Assembly (NCBI GenBank): GCA_022843545.1
Contig: JALHNL010000001.1
Span: forward strand, 1 to 64,000
Source: Phycisphaerales bacterium
Lineage (GTDB): Bacteria; Planctomycetota; Phycisphaerae; Phycisphaerales; UBA1924
DNA length: 64,000 nt
Reading direction: 5' to 3'
Both the position numbers and the translations under genes were made by a program. The stretch's first letter is position 1. Every line of letters starts with the position of its first letter. This document shows positions 37,500-47,067 of this stretch, piece by piece. Below the pieces are notes generated by a model that was given only the letters and a program-made list of their open reading frames with translations, searched no databases and had not been told where the DNA came from.

Positions 37500-40400
37500 G
37501 TGCTCGACCCGCAGCTTCCGGTGTGTTCTGGCGCCGCTTCCCGCGTGCCTTCGTCCCCTGTCGCCCGCAAGACAACCCGAATGCCCGCGCGGGCGTCGGT
37601 GATGGCGCTGCTGGCGGCGGCGGGTGGCCTGGTGGGCTTTGGCGGGGCGGCATGGGCGCAGGTTCAGCCCGCGGCGGGCATGATGCGGTGGCCGGCGATC
37701 AGCCAGGACAGCATCGCGTTCTCGTACGCCAATGACCTGTGGATCGTGCCGCGCGAGGGCGGGCTGGCCAAGCCTGTGGCGGGCCCGCCCGGTCAGGAGT
37801 CGTTCCCGCGGTTCAGCCCTGACGGCAAGACGCTGGCGTTTGTGGGCAACTACGAGGGCAACCGCGATCTGTACACGATTCCGATCACCGGGGGCGTGCC
37901 GGCGCGCGTGACGCACCACCCCGCGAGCGAGACGCTGGCGGGCTGGACGCCTGACGGGCGGCTGGTGTATCTGGCGAGCGGGATGAGCCCGATGCCTCGG
38001 CAGCCGCAGATGTTCACCGTGTCGGCCTCGGGGGGCATGCCGGAGCAGGTGCCGGTGCCTTACGCGGGCTTCGGGTCGATCAGCCCGGACGGGACGTGGC
38101 TGGCGTATACGACGCACTCGACGGACAACCGCACGTGGAAGCGCTACCGCGGCGGCATGGCCACCGACGTGTGGCTGTTCAACCTGAAGGACAAGACCTC
38201 GCGGCGGGCGACCGACTGGGAAGGGACCGACACGATCCCGATGTGGGTGCCGGGGAGCGATGGCTCGACGGTGTACTACCTCTCGGATCGCGGGCCCGAG
38301 CACCGGCTGAACATCTGGGCGTACAGCGTGGCGAACGGGCAGAGCACGCAGGTGACGACGTTCAAGGACAACGATGTGCGCTGGCCGTCGATGGGCCCGG
38401 GAGACCGGGGGCAGGGGGAGATCATCTTCCAACTGGGCGCGGAGATGCGCGTGCTGGACCTGGGCACGAAGCAGGACCGCGTGGTGAAGGTCACGATCCC
38501 CGGGGATCGCCCGGAGATCAAGCCTCGGGCGGTGAGGCCGGCGGAGAACCTGGGGCGGGCGTCGCTCTCGCCCTCGGGCAAGCGGCTGGTGGTGGCTGGG
38601 CGGGGTGACCTGTACAGCGTGCCGGCGAAGGAGGGCGTGACGCGGGCGCTGACGCACAGCGACGGGTTCAACGAGATGATGCCGTCGTGGAGCCCGGACG
38701 GGAAGTGGATCGCGTATCTGTCGGACGAGAGCGGGGAGTATGAACTGTGGGTCCGCGCGGCGGACACGCGGCCCCCCGAGCCGGAAGCGAAGAAGGACGA
38801 GAAGGCGGACGACAAGAAGGATGAGGCGGCGGCCAAGGACAAGCCCGCCACCCCCACCCCCCCCACCACCACCGCCCCCCGCAAGCTCACCACGCTGGGC
38901 CCGGGCTACCGCTTCAACCCGGCGTGGACGCCCGACTCCAAGAAGATCGCGATGACCGACCAGAACGGGCGGATCTTCGTGACCGACGTGGAGAGCGGCG
39001 CGACCAAGGAGATCGACAAGGACCCGGGGATGGGGGCGCAGACGGTCTCGTTCACGCCCGACTCGCGCTGGATGGCCTACACCAAGACCGACCGCTCCAA
39101 CCGGCAGACCGCGATCTGGATCGCGGACCTGAAGGACGGGGGCGAGCCGCGGCGCGTGACCGACCCGATGTTCAGTTCGGGGACGCCGGCCTTTGACCGC
39201 AAGGGCGACTTCCTGTTCTTCTCCTCCAACCGCTCGGTGACGGCGCCGACGTACAGCGATTTGGACACGACCTTCGCGTACAACAACACGGACACCATCC
39301 ACATGGTGCCGCTGCGGGCGGATGTGAAGAACCCGTGGCTGCCCAAGAGCGACGAGGAGATCGAGAAGAAGGACGCCAAGAAGGGCGAGGACAAGAAGAA
39401 GGACGACGCCAAGCCCGACTCCAAGGAGGGCGAGCAGGGCGCGGGCGAGAAGAAGCCCGACGCCAAAGCCGCCGCCGAAGATCCGGTGAGCGGGACGTGG
39501 TCGGCCACGGCCAAGGGCGTGCCTGCCGCCCCCGACGGGATCCCCTTCACGCTCACGATCAAGCGCGCGGGCGGCAATGCGGTGGAGGGCACGCTGAGCA
39601 GCGCGATGGGCGGGGGCTCGTTCAAGGGCACGTTTGAGGCGGGCTCGGGCGAGATCCGGTTCGACATCACGCTCGGGGGGCAGACCGGCACGCTCATCGG
39701 GACGGTGAAGGACGGCAAGATGACCGGCACGTGGTCGGCGGGTCAGGCGTCGGGCTCGTGGTCGGCCGAGCGCACGGGCACCGGCTCGGGCGGTGAGGAC
39801 GGCGCGAGCGGCGACAAGAAGGACGAGGCCAAGAAGGACAAGGACGAGGTCAAGCCGGTCAAGATCGACTTCGACGACTTTGAGCGGCGGGCGATGATGC
39901 TGCCGATCACGCCGGGGTCGTTCTCGCGGCTGGAGGTGGCGGACGGGGAGAAGCTGATCTTCCGGCGCAACGGTGCGCGGGGCGGCGAGCCGGCGTCCGG
40001 CATCAAGGTGTACGGCTACATGGCCGACGAGAAGAAGGAAGAACTGGTCACGGCGTCGGGCGACTTTGAGGTCTCGCGCGACGGCAAGAAGCTGCTGGTG
40101 CGTTCGGGGCCGAGTCTGTCGATCGTGGACGCCTCGGCGGGGGGCAAGTCGCAGTCGGTGTCCTTGTCGGACATGCGGGCGACGATCGACCCGCGTGCGG
40201 AGTGGGGTCAGATCTTCTCCGACGCGTGGCGGCTTACGCGCGACTACTTCTACGAGAACACGCTGCACGGCGTGGACTGGCCCAAGATCGGCGAACACTA
40301 CCGCGCCATGCTGCCCGACGCGGCCAGCCGCGAAGATGTGAACTGGATCATCTCCGAGATGATCTCGGAACTGAACATCGGGCATGCGTACCTGGGCAGC

Positions 40401-41435
40401 CCGGGCGACGTGGAGGACGGGGTGGCGCCGGTGGGCGTGGGCCTGCTGGGGGCCGACTTCGAACTCGCGAAGACCGACGCGGGCGCGGCGTACCGCATCG
40501 TGCGCGTGTATGACGGCGCGGTGTGGGACTCCGACGCGCGCGGGCCGCTGGCGCAGCCGGGGGTGAACGTGAAGGCCGGCGAGTACGTGCTGGCGGTGAA
40601 CGGCGTGCCCATCGACACGACGCGCGACATCTGGTACTCGTTTATCGGGACGGCCGACCGCGTGACGTCGATCACCGTGAGCGCAAGCCCGGTGATGGAC
40701 GGGACGGCGCGGGAGATCGTGATCAAGCCGCTGGCGTCGGACACGAGCATCCGCTATCGCGCGTGGATCGAGCGCAACCGGCAGTATGTGTTTGAGAAGT
40801 CCGGCGGGAAGATCGGCTACATCTACGTTCCCAACACGGGCGTGGACGGGCAGAACGACCTGTTCCGGCAGTTCTACGGGCAGCGAGGGATGGACGCGCT
40901 GATCATCGACGAGCGCTGGAACGGCGGCGGGCAGATCCCCACTCGCTTCATCGAACTGCTCAACCGTCCGCGGACCAACTACTGGGCGCGGCGCGACGGC
41001 GTGGACTGGGGCTGGCCGCCCGACTCGCACCAGGGGCCCAAGGCCATGCTCGTCAACGGGCTGGCGGGCTCGGGCGGCGACATGTTCCCGTGGCTCTTCC
41101 GCTTCAACAAGCTCGGCCCCATCATCGGCACGCGCACCTGGGGCGGGCTGGTGGGCATCTCGGGCAACCCGGCCTTCGTTGACGGCGGGAACATCACCGT
41201 CCCCACCTTCGGCTTCTATAAGAAGGACGGCAACTGGGGCGTCGAGGGCCACGGCGTGGACCCGGACATCGAAGTCCTGGACGACCCGGCCAAGATGCAG
41301 AACGGCGCCGACCCGCAGATCGACAAGGCGATCGAGGTGTTGCTGGCCGATCTGGCGAAGAACCCGTACACGCCGCCGCAGCGCCCGGCCGGGCCTGACC
41401 GGAAGGGCATGGGCATCCCGCCCGAGCAGCGGTAG
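37500..41435 (+). CDS. Tricorn protease homologue, exported, with an inserted beta-rich domain
   Basis: 1311 residues. An export signal with a long n-region (hydrophobic MALLAAAGGLVGFGGAAWAQ ending about residue 54) is followed by a WD40-like/TolB-type propeller (repeats such as FPRFSPDGKTLAFVGNYEG). The tricorn C-half follows: core domain, PDZ (VNVKAGEYVLAVNGVPIDTTRD) and S41 peptidase with nucleophile S1191 in NGLAGSGGDMFPW and GTRTWGGLVGI. An unusual segment of about 100 residues (662-760) containing GTWSATAKG, GTLSSAMGGGSFKGTFE and GTWSAGQASGSWSAE repeats is spliced in between two Lys/Asp-rich linkers. GTG 37500 has AAGGAG six bases upstream; ATG 37581 is the alternative start. Probably a periplasmic peptidase degrading peptides. 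Confidence 0.93.
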   Translation: MLDPQLPVCSGAASRVPSSPVARKTTRMPARASVMALLAAAGGLVGFGGAAWAQVQPAAGMMRWPAISQDSIAFSYANDLWIVPREGGLAKPVAGPPGQESFPRFSPDGKTLAFVGNYEGNRDLYTIPITGGVPARVTHHPASETLAGWTPDGRLVYLASGMSPMPRQPQMFTVSASGGMPEQVPVPYAGFGSISPDGTWLAYTTHSTDNRTWKRYRGGMATDVWLFNLKDKTSRRATDWEGTDTIPMWVPGSDGSTVYYLSDRGPEHRLNIWAYSVANGQSTQVTTFKDNDVRWPSMGPGDRGQGEIIFQLGAEMRVLDLGTKQDRVVKVTIPGDRPEIKPRAVRPAENLGRASLSPSGKRLVVAGRGDLYSVPAKEGVTRALTHSDGFNEMMPSWSPDGKWIAYLSDESGEYELWVRAADTRPPEPEAKKDEKADDKKDEAAAKDKPATPTPPTTTAPRKLTTLGPGYRFNPAWTPDSKKIAMTDQNGRIFVTDVESGATKEIDKDPGMGAQTVSFTPDSRWMAYTKTDRSNRQTAIWIADLKDGGEPRRVTDPMFSSGTPAFDRKGDFLFFSSNRSVTAPTYSDLDTTFAYNNTDTIHMVPLRADVKNPWLPKSDEEIEKKDAKKGEDKKKDDAKPDSKEGEQGAGEKKPDAKAAAEDPVSGTWSATAKGVPAAPDGIPFTLTIKRAGGNAVEGTLSSAMGGGSFKGTFEAGSGEIRFDITLGGQTGTLIGTVKDGKMTGTWSAGQASGSWSAERTGTGSGGEDGASGDKKDEAKKDKDEVKPVKIDFDDFERRAMMLPITPGSFSRLEVADGEKLIFRRNGARGGEPASGIKVYGYMADEKKEELVTASGDFEVSRDGKKLLVRSGPSLSIVDASAGGKSQSVSLSDMRATIDPRAEWGQIFSDAWRLTRDYFYENTLHGVDWPKIGEHYRAMLPDAASREDVNWIISEMISELNIGHAYLGSPGDVEDGVAPVGVGLLGADFELAKTDAGAAYRIVRVYDGAVWDSDARGPLAQPGVNVKAGEYVLAVNGVPIDTTRDIWYSFIGTADRVTSITVSASPVMDGTAREIVIKPLASDTSIRYRAWIERNRQYVFEKSGGKIGYIYVPNTGVDGQNDLFRQFYGQRGMDALIIDERWNGGGQIPTRFIELLNRPRTNYWARRDGVDWGWPPDSHQGPKAMLVNGLAGSGGDMFPWLFRFNKLGPIIGTRTWGGLVGISGNPAFVDGGNITVPTFGFYKKDGNWGVEGHGVDPDIEVLDDPAKMQNGADPQIDKAIEVLLADLAKNPYTPPQRPAGPDRKGMGIPPEQR

Positions 41436-41513
41436 GCGGCGGCGGACATCCCCGCGTCCACCGATCCGGAGCGCGAGCCCCGGGGCGGTGTGCTGCACCG
41501 TGCAGGACCTCAT

Positions 41514-41519
41514 TACAAT
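41514..41519 (+). promoter_or_regulatory. -10 box of the DUF4132 cassette
   Basis: TACAAT matches the TATAAT consensus at five of six positions and lies six bases before the ATG at 41526, so the first transcribed base would be at or next to the start codon. No convincing -35 is seen. Confidence 0.45.
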
Positions 41520-41525
41520 GCCGCG

Positions 41526-41957
41526 ATGCACTTCACCGTCGGTGGAAAGGCGCTAGGCTCGAGGCGTCCGCTCTTTGCGGACTGGTCGGTGCCGCTGCCC
41601 CCTGACGACTTCGGCGGCGGGGTCGGGATCACGCTGCGCGACCTCATCGGGATCATCGTCACGTGCGAGGTCGAGGCCTACAGCCAGCGGCGAGAGGCGC
41701 GCCGGCTTGACCGAGTGCTCTCGCGCGATGCGATCCAGCGGGGTGAGCAGGCGGGCAAGGTCTCACCCGAGGCTCGCCCGGTCCCACCCGCGCCGCCGGT
41801 GGAGCGAGCGATCGCCGACGCCATCCAGGCCTTTGAGGACGGGCTGTTCCTGGTGCTCATCGACGAACGCGAGCACCGCCGGCTGGACGACCTGATCCGG
41901 CTTTCGCCAAACAGCCGCGTGGTGTTTCTGAGACTCACCTTTCTTGCCGGAGGCTGA
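41526..41957 (+). CDS. Conserved small partner of DUF4132 protein (hypothetical)
   Basis: 143 residues. N-terminal part MHFTVGGKALGSRRPLFADWSVPLP, a helical charged middle, and a C-terminal module AFEDGLFLVLIDEREHRRLDDLIRLSPNSRVVFLRLTFLAGG. No transmembrane segment. I recall short proteins of this type upstream of DUF4132/YehI-like genes in other bacteria, without a known role. Its TGA (41955-41957) is immediately followed by the ATG of the 1695-residue protein, implying translational coupling and probably a complex of the two products. Confidence 0.75.
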   Translation: MHFTVGGKALGSRRPLFADWSVPLPPDDFGGGVGITLRDLIGIIVTCEVEAYSQRREARRLDRVLSRDAIQRGEQAGKVSPEARPVPPAPPVERAIADAIQAFEDGLFLVLIDEREHRRLDDLIRLSPNSRVVFLRLTFLAGG

Positions 41958-44900
41958 ATGCTCACCCCAGACCAGGCCGCAGAGCGGCTCGCCCAGTTCA
42001 CGGTGTCCCAGTGGGTAGCTCGCAGCGCCAGCGCGATAAGGGGGCTGCCCCAGCGCGTAGCCGAAGCGGCGCGGCCGATTCTTGTTCCGGAGAGGACCGA
42101 GGATTGGTCGTACGAACGGCAGCAGGCTCAGGATACGGAGTTTGTCCGCCGATTCGAAGCGCTTTCGGCGCAACAGCGATTGGACTTTTTCACGGGACTG
42201 TTCCCGCGCCTGGCGGCGGAGTTGGAGAGGGCCTGGACCGACCTGGGCAAGGGCACATTCTCATCGGGCGTAACGAGCGTGCCGTTCCGCGCCCCGAATC
42301 GCCCCGATCTGATCAGTGACAAGAGGGGATTCTGGCTGGTGCAGACGCTCAGCACGCTGAGCGAGTTTGACCCGGACGCGGAGTGGCTCGCGACCTGGGC
42401 CCCTCACATCTCTCACGGCGGCGCCTCCGTGGTCATCGGGCCCATATTGGCGGCCGCCATCGACCTGGGCGGCCCGCGTGCGGAAAGAGTGCTGGACGTG
42501 CTCCGCCAGTCCGCCTCGGGCACGCACGAGATCGGCGCCATGGGGCGACACGTGACCCTCGCCCTTCTGGGCTGCTCTCGCCCTGACGCGTGGGAGTTCA
42601 TGGAACGCGTGCTGCTCTCGGCACAGCGCGAGGAAGGCCTCCGCCAGTCCATCCTCGAGGCGGTGGACGAGGCTCATCCCCTGGCCTTTCGGCGGTTCCT
42701 TCGGCTGATCCTCGATCACAACCTCATCCGCTTCTCGTCAACGGTGCGGGCGGTCGACGTGTGGTTCCGCTTCCTGTTTGACGCGCTCTCCGCCAAGCAG
42801 GCGGGCGCGGCGATCCGACGGACGCTCGAGTTTCTCGAGGATCGCCGGGCGCGTCTGGCGGCGATGGTTGATGGCGAGGGTGAGGGCGCGTATCTGGCGC
42901 TGTGGGCCGAAGCGTTCGAGGACGCCGACTCGGCCCTCAGGCTCGCGGAGGAGGTGTCAAAGGGGCCGTCCGAGGAGCGCCGCTTCGCCGCGGCCACGCT
43001 GCTGGGGCACCTAGAGATGTTCGACGCGGTCGCCCCGCTCACGACGCTGCTCGACGACCCGGACATCCGGGTCGCGGCGCGAGCCATGGACAGCCTCTGG
43101 AAGCTCACCGACCTCAGCGCCACCGCGACCCAGGGTTCCCGGTCACCCCGGACCTTCGACGGTTTGCTGCGCCTTCTGCATCGCGTCCAGGGCAAGGGCG
43201 TCATGATGAAGCCCTTGGTCTTCCCGTGGGAGCGGACGCTGCTGAGGGCTTCAGACATCGGAGCGCTTTTGGTGAGGTGGGTGCCCGACGGGCAGGCCCC
43301 CCGCCTGCTCCCGGTGCTTGACCGCTTCAGCGCGGACAGCCGGGCGGACCTGGCCTGCCTCCTCGCGGGCGAGGTTCGGGTGTATCACAACGTGAGCCGC
43401 GGCGCCACGCCCAAGGATGTGGAGGGCGGCGTGCGTGCGGCGCTGATCCAACTCCTTGGAGACCCGTCCTCGACAGTGAGGACGGTCGTCGGCGAGATTC
43501 TGGGTCGCTTCCCGCTGCGCGCCGACGAGGCCGTCAAGCACGAGCAATTGCTCGAGCGCAGCGCCAGCGACATCCGCTCACGAGCGCTCGAGCGTCTGGC
43601 GTCGCTCGGGGACGCCCCACTTCTCGCCGCTTCGGAGAGGCTGCTTTCGGGCGGCGAGCCCGCCCGCAGCGCCGCCCTGGAACTGCTCATCGCGATGACG
43701 AAGGCCGAGCGATCTCTGCCCGGGGTCCGCCTGGTGGCCGAGACATTCAGAAAGGCCGACAAGAAGCTCACGCTCTCGGAGAAGCGCCAACTCGGGCTCA
43801 TCCTGGATTCAGAGGCCGATTCACCCCAGCGCGGGTGGACCCTCGCGAATGGGCTGGGCTTGCTGGACGAATCGAAGCGCGGGAGGCTGACACCCCCGAG
43901 GTCTCTCCCCGGATTCGAGTTTGATTCCACCGCGGCCAAGGTGCTGCTGGACCTGGACGCCATCGTGAAGGCCAACGCCACTCGCGAGCTTGGGGCCAGA
44001 TTCGACACAGAGTCGGACCCGGCCCTGCTGGGAGGCAACAGATTCTGGGGCGTGCGGACGCCCTCACCGAGCGATTCGCTTGCGGATCGCGTCGCCAACT
44101 GCCCGGTCCGCGATCTGCTGGACGCCTGGCTTCTCGCCCAACCCGGTCCGCGGGAGCTGACGCAGCAGACCATCCTGCGCGCCTATGTCGCATGGAATGT
44201 TCCGGGCACGCTGTACAAGACCGTTGAGTCCAAGCAGGTCAAGCTCGCGCACGGTCTGGGCACCATCCGCTTTCAGTACGGCACGGACTACCTGCTGGAG
44301 TGGCTGATGTCGCTTCACGGGCCCGCGGACGCCGCCAACACCACGCTGAACTGGACAGAATCCGTTGTCGCCAGAGAATGCCCCGAGTCGACGGCCGCGT
44401 CGAAGTCGCGGTGGGCGGCATCCGGGGTCATGTCTTCTGTCAAGAACGCCTTGAAGGGTGTAATGGGTTCGCTCAAGTCAGCGCCGGACGATGATGAAGA
44501 CCTACTCAAGTGCCCGTCGACAGGATGGTTGGCGGTTGCCTCACGCGTTCTGCATGTGTCGGGTGACCGCTCCGGCGGTCCGGATCGCGGCCGAATGTGG
44601 AACCTCGAGCGCTGGGTAGAGTCGCACTCAGAGATTGTCCGAGCCGCCACAGCTCGGTACGCCGAGCTGCAATCGGAAGGAGCCGCGAGTTGGGAACTGC
44701 AGCAACGACTCCGGGAAGTGAGGAGCCTGCGCCCCAATCTCGCAAGCACTCTCGCCGCCTGGGCTGCCGGGGTCGCAACCGAACACGATTTTTATGCTGT
44801 GGCTCTTCACTGCGATGACCCCGGCGCGTGGGACTCGTTCCATGAGTTCAAGCGGCTCTGCCGCCCGAGTACTCGCAAGGACTTTCGGTGGCCTGACGGC

Positions 44901-47045
44901 GCCGACGCGGCCTTCGACGCGATCAGGAAGCGAGTTCTGGAGATCGAGTTCGCTCGCGGCGATGCGCCGACGCCGGCCAGCCGGGTCGCCTTGGCGCTGG
45001 CGCCCTCCGGAGGGATGGACGTGGTCATCCGGGTGCTGGCGCGGATCGGTCGTGATCGTCTGCTCCGCGGCTACATGGGCGGTCAGACAAGCCGGTCCGC
45101 GGTGTATAGCTCGCTGCTCAGAAGCGCTGTACCAGGGCCCGGGGACACTCCCGAGCGATTTGCCGCGTCGGCCAAGGCGGAGAGTCTGCTGGAGGAGCGA
45201 CTGATCGACCTGGCGGTGTACGCCCCGCAATGGGCCGACCACGTGGAGCAGGCGCTGGGCTGGCCGGGCCTGGCCGAGGGAGTGTGGTGGATTCACGCGC
45301 ACACCAAGGACCACCGCTGGAGCATCGACCACGAGATCCTCGCGGGCTGGGACGCGCGCATCGCGGAGCGCACGGCTGTGCCGAAGGAAGATCTGGCCGA
45401 CGGGGCTGTGGACCCGGAGTGGTTCGCCCGCGTATTTCAGACTCTGGGTCAGCAGCGCTGGGAAGTGCTGTACGACGCGGCCAAGTACGCCTCCGGGGCG
45501 GGCGGGCACAAGCGCGCTCAGCTCTACGCCGACGCCATGCTCTCGAAGACTTCCGAGCAGGAACTGCGGGACCGCATCGACGCCAAGCGCCATCAGGACG
45601 CCATCCGCGCTCTAGGGCTGTGCCCGGTGGCCTCGGGCAAGGCGGGCACAGATCAGGTGCTGGTTCGCTACAAGGTGATGCAGGAGTATCGCCGCTCCAG
45701 TTCCAGACACGGCGGATCGATGCTGCAGGCCAGCGAGAAGCGCGCCGTCGAGATTGGCATGGAGAACCTGGCGCGAACCGCCGGCTACGCCGATCCGGTC
45801 CGGCTGCAATGGGCGATGGAGACCGAGGCGATCGCCGATCTCGCGAAGGGGCCGGTGACGGTCACCGTGGGCGAGACCGCGGTCTCTCTGGCGATCGAGC
45901 CGGACGGCACACCGTCCCTTTCGGCCGTGAAGAACGGCAAGCTCCTCAAGGCCGTGCCCGCGAGCGCGAAGTCGAAGGCGGAGGTGAAGTCGCTGGCCAC
46001 ACGCCTGACCGACCTTCGTCGCCAAGTGTCGCGCATGCGGTTGTCGCTCGAGCAGGCCATGTGCCGCGGCGACGAGTTCTCGGGTGAGGAGATGGCCTCG
46101 CTCTGGAGGCACCCGGTTCTCCGTCCCATGCTGTCGGCGCTCGTGGTGACGTCGTCGAGCGGACTGGGATACCTGAGCGACGAGGCCCGAGCTCTTCGCG
46201 ATGAGAGCGGCCGGGTGTTCGGAATCGCCCGGGATGCGCGCCTGCGCATCGCGCACCCCCACGATCTGCTGGTCTCCGGGCGCTGGCACGACTGGCAGAG
46301 CGAGTGCATGACGGCCCGGCGCGTGCAGCCCTTCAAGCAGGTGTTCCGCGAGCTCTATGTCCCGACTCCGGTCGAGAAGCGCGGTGCGCTCCAGACGACA
46401 CGCTACGCCGGGCATCAGGTCCAGCCGCGAAAGGCCATGGCGCTGTTCGGCTCACGCGGGTGGGTGGCCCGTCCGGAAGAGGGGGTCCACCGAACGTTTC
46501 ACCACGAGCGCATCACGGCCTTCGTCAGCTTTCAGGAAGCCTTCTTCACGCCCGCCGAAGTCGAGTGCCTCACGCTCAGCGGTCTAGCGTTCCTCCCGGT
46601 CGGCAAGCACACACCGATCGCGCTCGAGCAGCTTCCCCCAAGGCTGTTCAGCGAGGTGCTCCGCGACATGGACCTCGTGGTCAGCGTGGCGCACGCCGGC
46701 GGGGTGGACCCCGAGGCGAGTCAGAGCAGCATCCAGATGCGGGCCGACCTGCTGCGAGAGACGGCCCGGGTATTGGCTTTGGACAACGTGACGGTCGAGG
46801 CCACCCGCGCGATGATCAAGGGCCGCCTCGCGCACTATGCCCTGCACCTGGGCAGCGGAAGCGTCCAGATGCTCCCGGGCGGCTCGGTCTTCATCGTCGC
46901 GGTGCAGTCGCAGCATCGCGGGCGGGTGTTCCTTCCCTTCGCCGACGACGACCCCAGAACCGCCGAAGTGCTCGCCAAAGCGATCCTTCTCGCCCGCGAT
47001 CACGAGATCCGCGATCCGGTGATTCTTGAGCAGATTCGCCGGTAG
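41958..47045 (+). CDS. Giant HEAT-repeat DUF4132 protein (YehI-like)
   Basis: 1695 residues, no signal or membrane segment. Residues 1-1000 are helical HEAT-like repeats (for example RRFAAATLLGHLEMFDAVAPLTTLLDDPDIRVAARAMDSLWKL). About 1225-1410 matches DUF4132 in layout: EKRAVEIGMENLARTAGYADPVRLQWAMETEA, then AKSKAEVKSLATRLTDLRRQVSRMRLSLEQAMCRGDEFS and PVLRPMLSALVV. The C-terminal 215 residues (HQVQPRKAMALFGSRGWVARPEEGVHR ... ALHLGSGSVQMLPGG ... FLPFADDDPRTAEVLAKAILLARD) resemble the conserved tail of E. coli YehI-type proteins. The biochemical role is unknown. Length exceeds YehI (about 1210). It abuts the small gene with zero spacing and converges on the phosphoesterase operon. Confidence 0.88.
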   Translation: MLTPDQAAERLAQFTVSQWVARSASAIRGLPQRVAEAARPILVPERTEDWSYERQQAQDTEFVRRFEALSAQQRLDFFTGLFPRLAAELERAWTDLGKGTFSSGVTSVPFRAPNRPDLISDKRGFWLVQTLSTLSEFDPDAEWLATWAPHISHGGASVVIGPILAAAIDLGGPRAERVLDVLRQSASGTHEIGAMGRHVTLALLGCSRPDAWEFMERVLLSAQREEGLRQSILEAVDEAHPLAFRRFLRLILDHNLIRFSSTVRAVDVWFRFLFDALSAKQAGAAIRRTLEFLEDRRARLAAMVDGEGEGAYLALWAEAFEDADSALRLAEEVSKGPSEERRFAAATLLGHLEMFDAVAPLTTLLDDPDIRVAARAMDSLWKLTDLSATATQGSRSPRTFDGLLRLLHRVQGKGVMMKPLVFPWERTLLRASDIGALLVRWVPDGQAPRLLPVLDRFSADSRADLACLLAGEVRVYHNVSRGATPKDVEGGVRAALIQLLGDPSSTVRTVVGEILGRFPLRADEAVKHEQLLERSASDIRSRALERLASLGDAPLLAASERLLSGGEPARSAALELLIAMTKAERSLPGVRLVAETFRKADKKLTLSEKRQLGLILDSEADSPQRGWTLANGLGLLDESKRGRLTPPRSLPGFEFDSTAAKVLLDLDAIVKANATRELGARFDTESDPALLGGNRFWGVRTPSPSDSLADRVANCPVRDLLDAWLLAQPGPRELTQQTILRAYVAWNVPGTLYKTVESKQVKLAHGLGTIRFQYGTDYLLEWLMSLHGPADAANTTLNWTESVVARECPESTAASKSRWAASGVMSSVKNALKGVMGSLKSAPDDDEDLLKCPSTGWLAVASRVLHVSGDRSGGPDRGRMWNLERWVESHSEIVRAATARYAELQSEGAASWELQQRLREVRSLRPNLASTLAAWAAGVATEHDFYAVALHCDDPGAWDSFHEFKRLCRPSTRKDFRWPDGADAAFDAIRKRVLEIEFARGDAPTPASRVALALAPSGGMDVVIRVLARIGRDRLLRGYMGGQTSRSAVYSSLLRSAVPGPGDTPERFAASAKAESLLEERLIDLAVYAPQWADHVEQALGWPGLAEGVWWIHAHTKDHRWSIDHEILAGWDARIAERTAVPKEDLADGAVDPEWFARVFQTLGQQRWEVLYDAAKYASGAGGHKRAQLYADAMLSKTSEQELRDRIDAKRHQDAIRALGLCPVASGKAGTDQVLVRYKVMQEYRRSSSRHGGSMLQASEKRAVEIGMENLARTAGYADPVRLQWAMETEAIADLAKGPVTVTVGETAVSLAIEPDGTPSLSAVKNGKLLKAVPASAKSKAEVKSLATRLTDLRRQVSRMRLSLEQAMCRGDEFSGEEMASLWRHPVLRPMLSALVVTSSSGLGYLSDEARALRDESGRVFGIARDARLRIAHPHDLLVSGRWHDWQSECMTARRVQPFKQVFRELYVPTPVEKRGALQTTRYAGHQVQPRKAMALFGSRGWVARPEEGVHRTFHHERITAFVSFQEAFFTPAEVECLTLSGLAFLPVGKHTPIALEQLPPRLFSEVLRDMDLVVSVAHAGGVDPEASQSSIQMRADLLRETARVLALDNVTVEATRAMIKGRLAHYALHLGSGSVQMLPGGSVFIVAVQSQHRGRVFLPFADDDPRTAEVLAKAILLARDHEIRDPVILEQIRR

Positions 47046-47067
47046 GCCGGACCGGGTCCGCGGCCTA
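47043..47067. terminator. Dyad joining two convergent stop codons (possible bidirectional terminator)
   Basis: TAGGCCGGACC-G-GGTCCGCGGCCTA: the TAG of the DUF4132 gene and the TAG of the opposing phosphoesterase gene form the two ends of one hairpin (TAGGCC/GGCCTA outer, GGACC/GGTCC inner, two unpaired bases). No U-run follows on either strand, so efficient intrinsic termination is uncertain. Confidence 0.4.

Noticed and set aside
38845-38885. C-rich stretch in the tricorn gene as a second contingency tract
   Set aside because: Runs are at most eight bases, in a linker already rich in Pro/Thr codons, so slippage potential is much lower than for the glycosyltransferase tract.
37335-41531. A 1398-codon minus-strand open frame opposite the tricorn gene
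   Set aside because: Translation is Arg/His/Pro-rich without domains and mirrors codon bias of the plus-strand gene, which has signal peptide, PDZ and S41 motifs.
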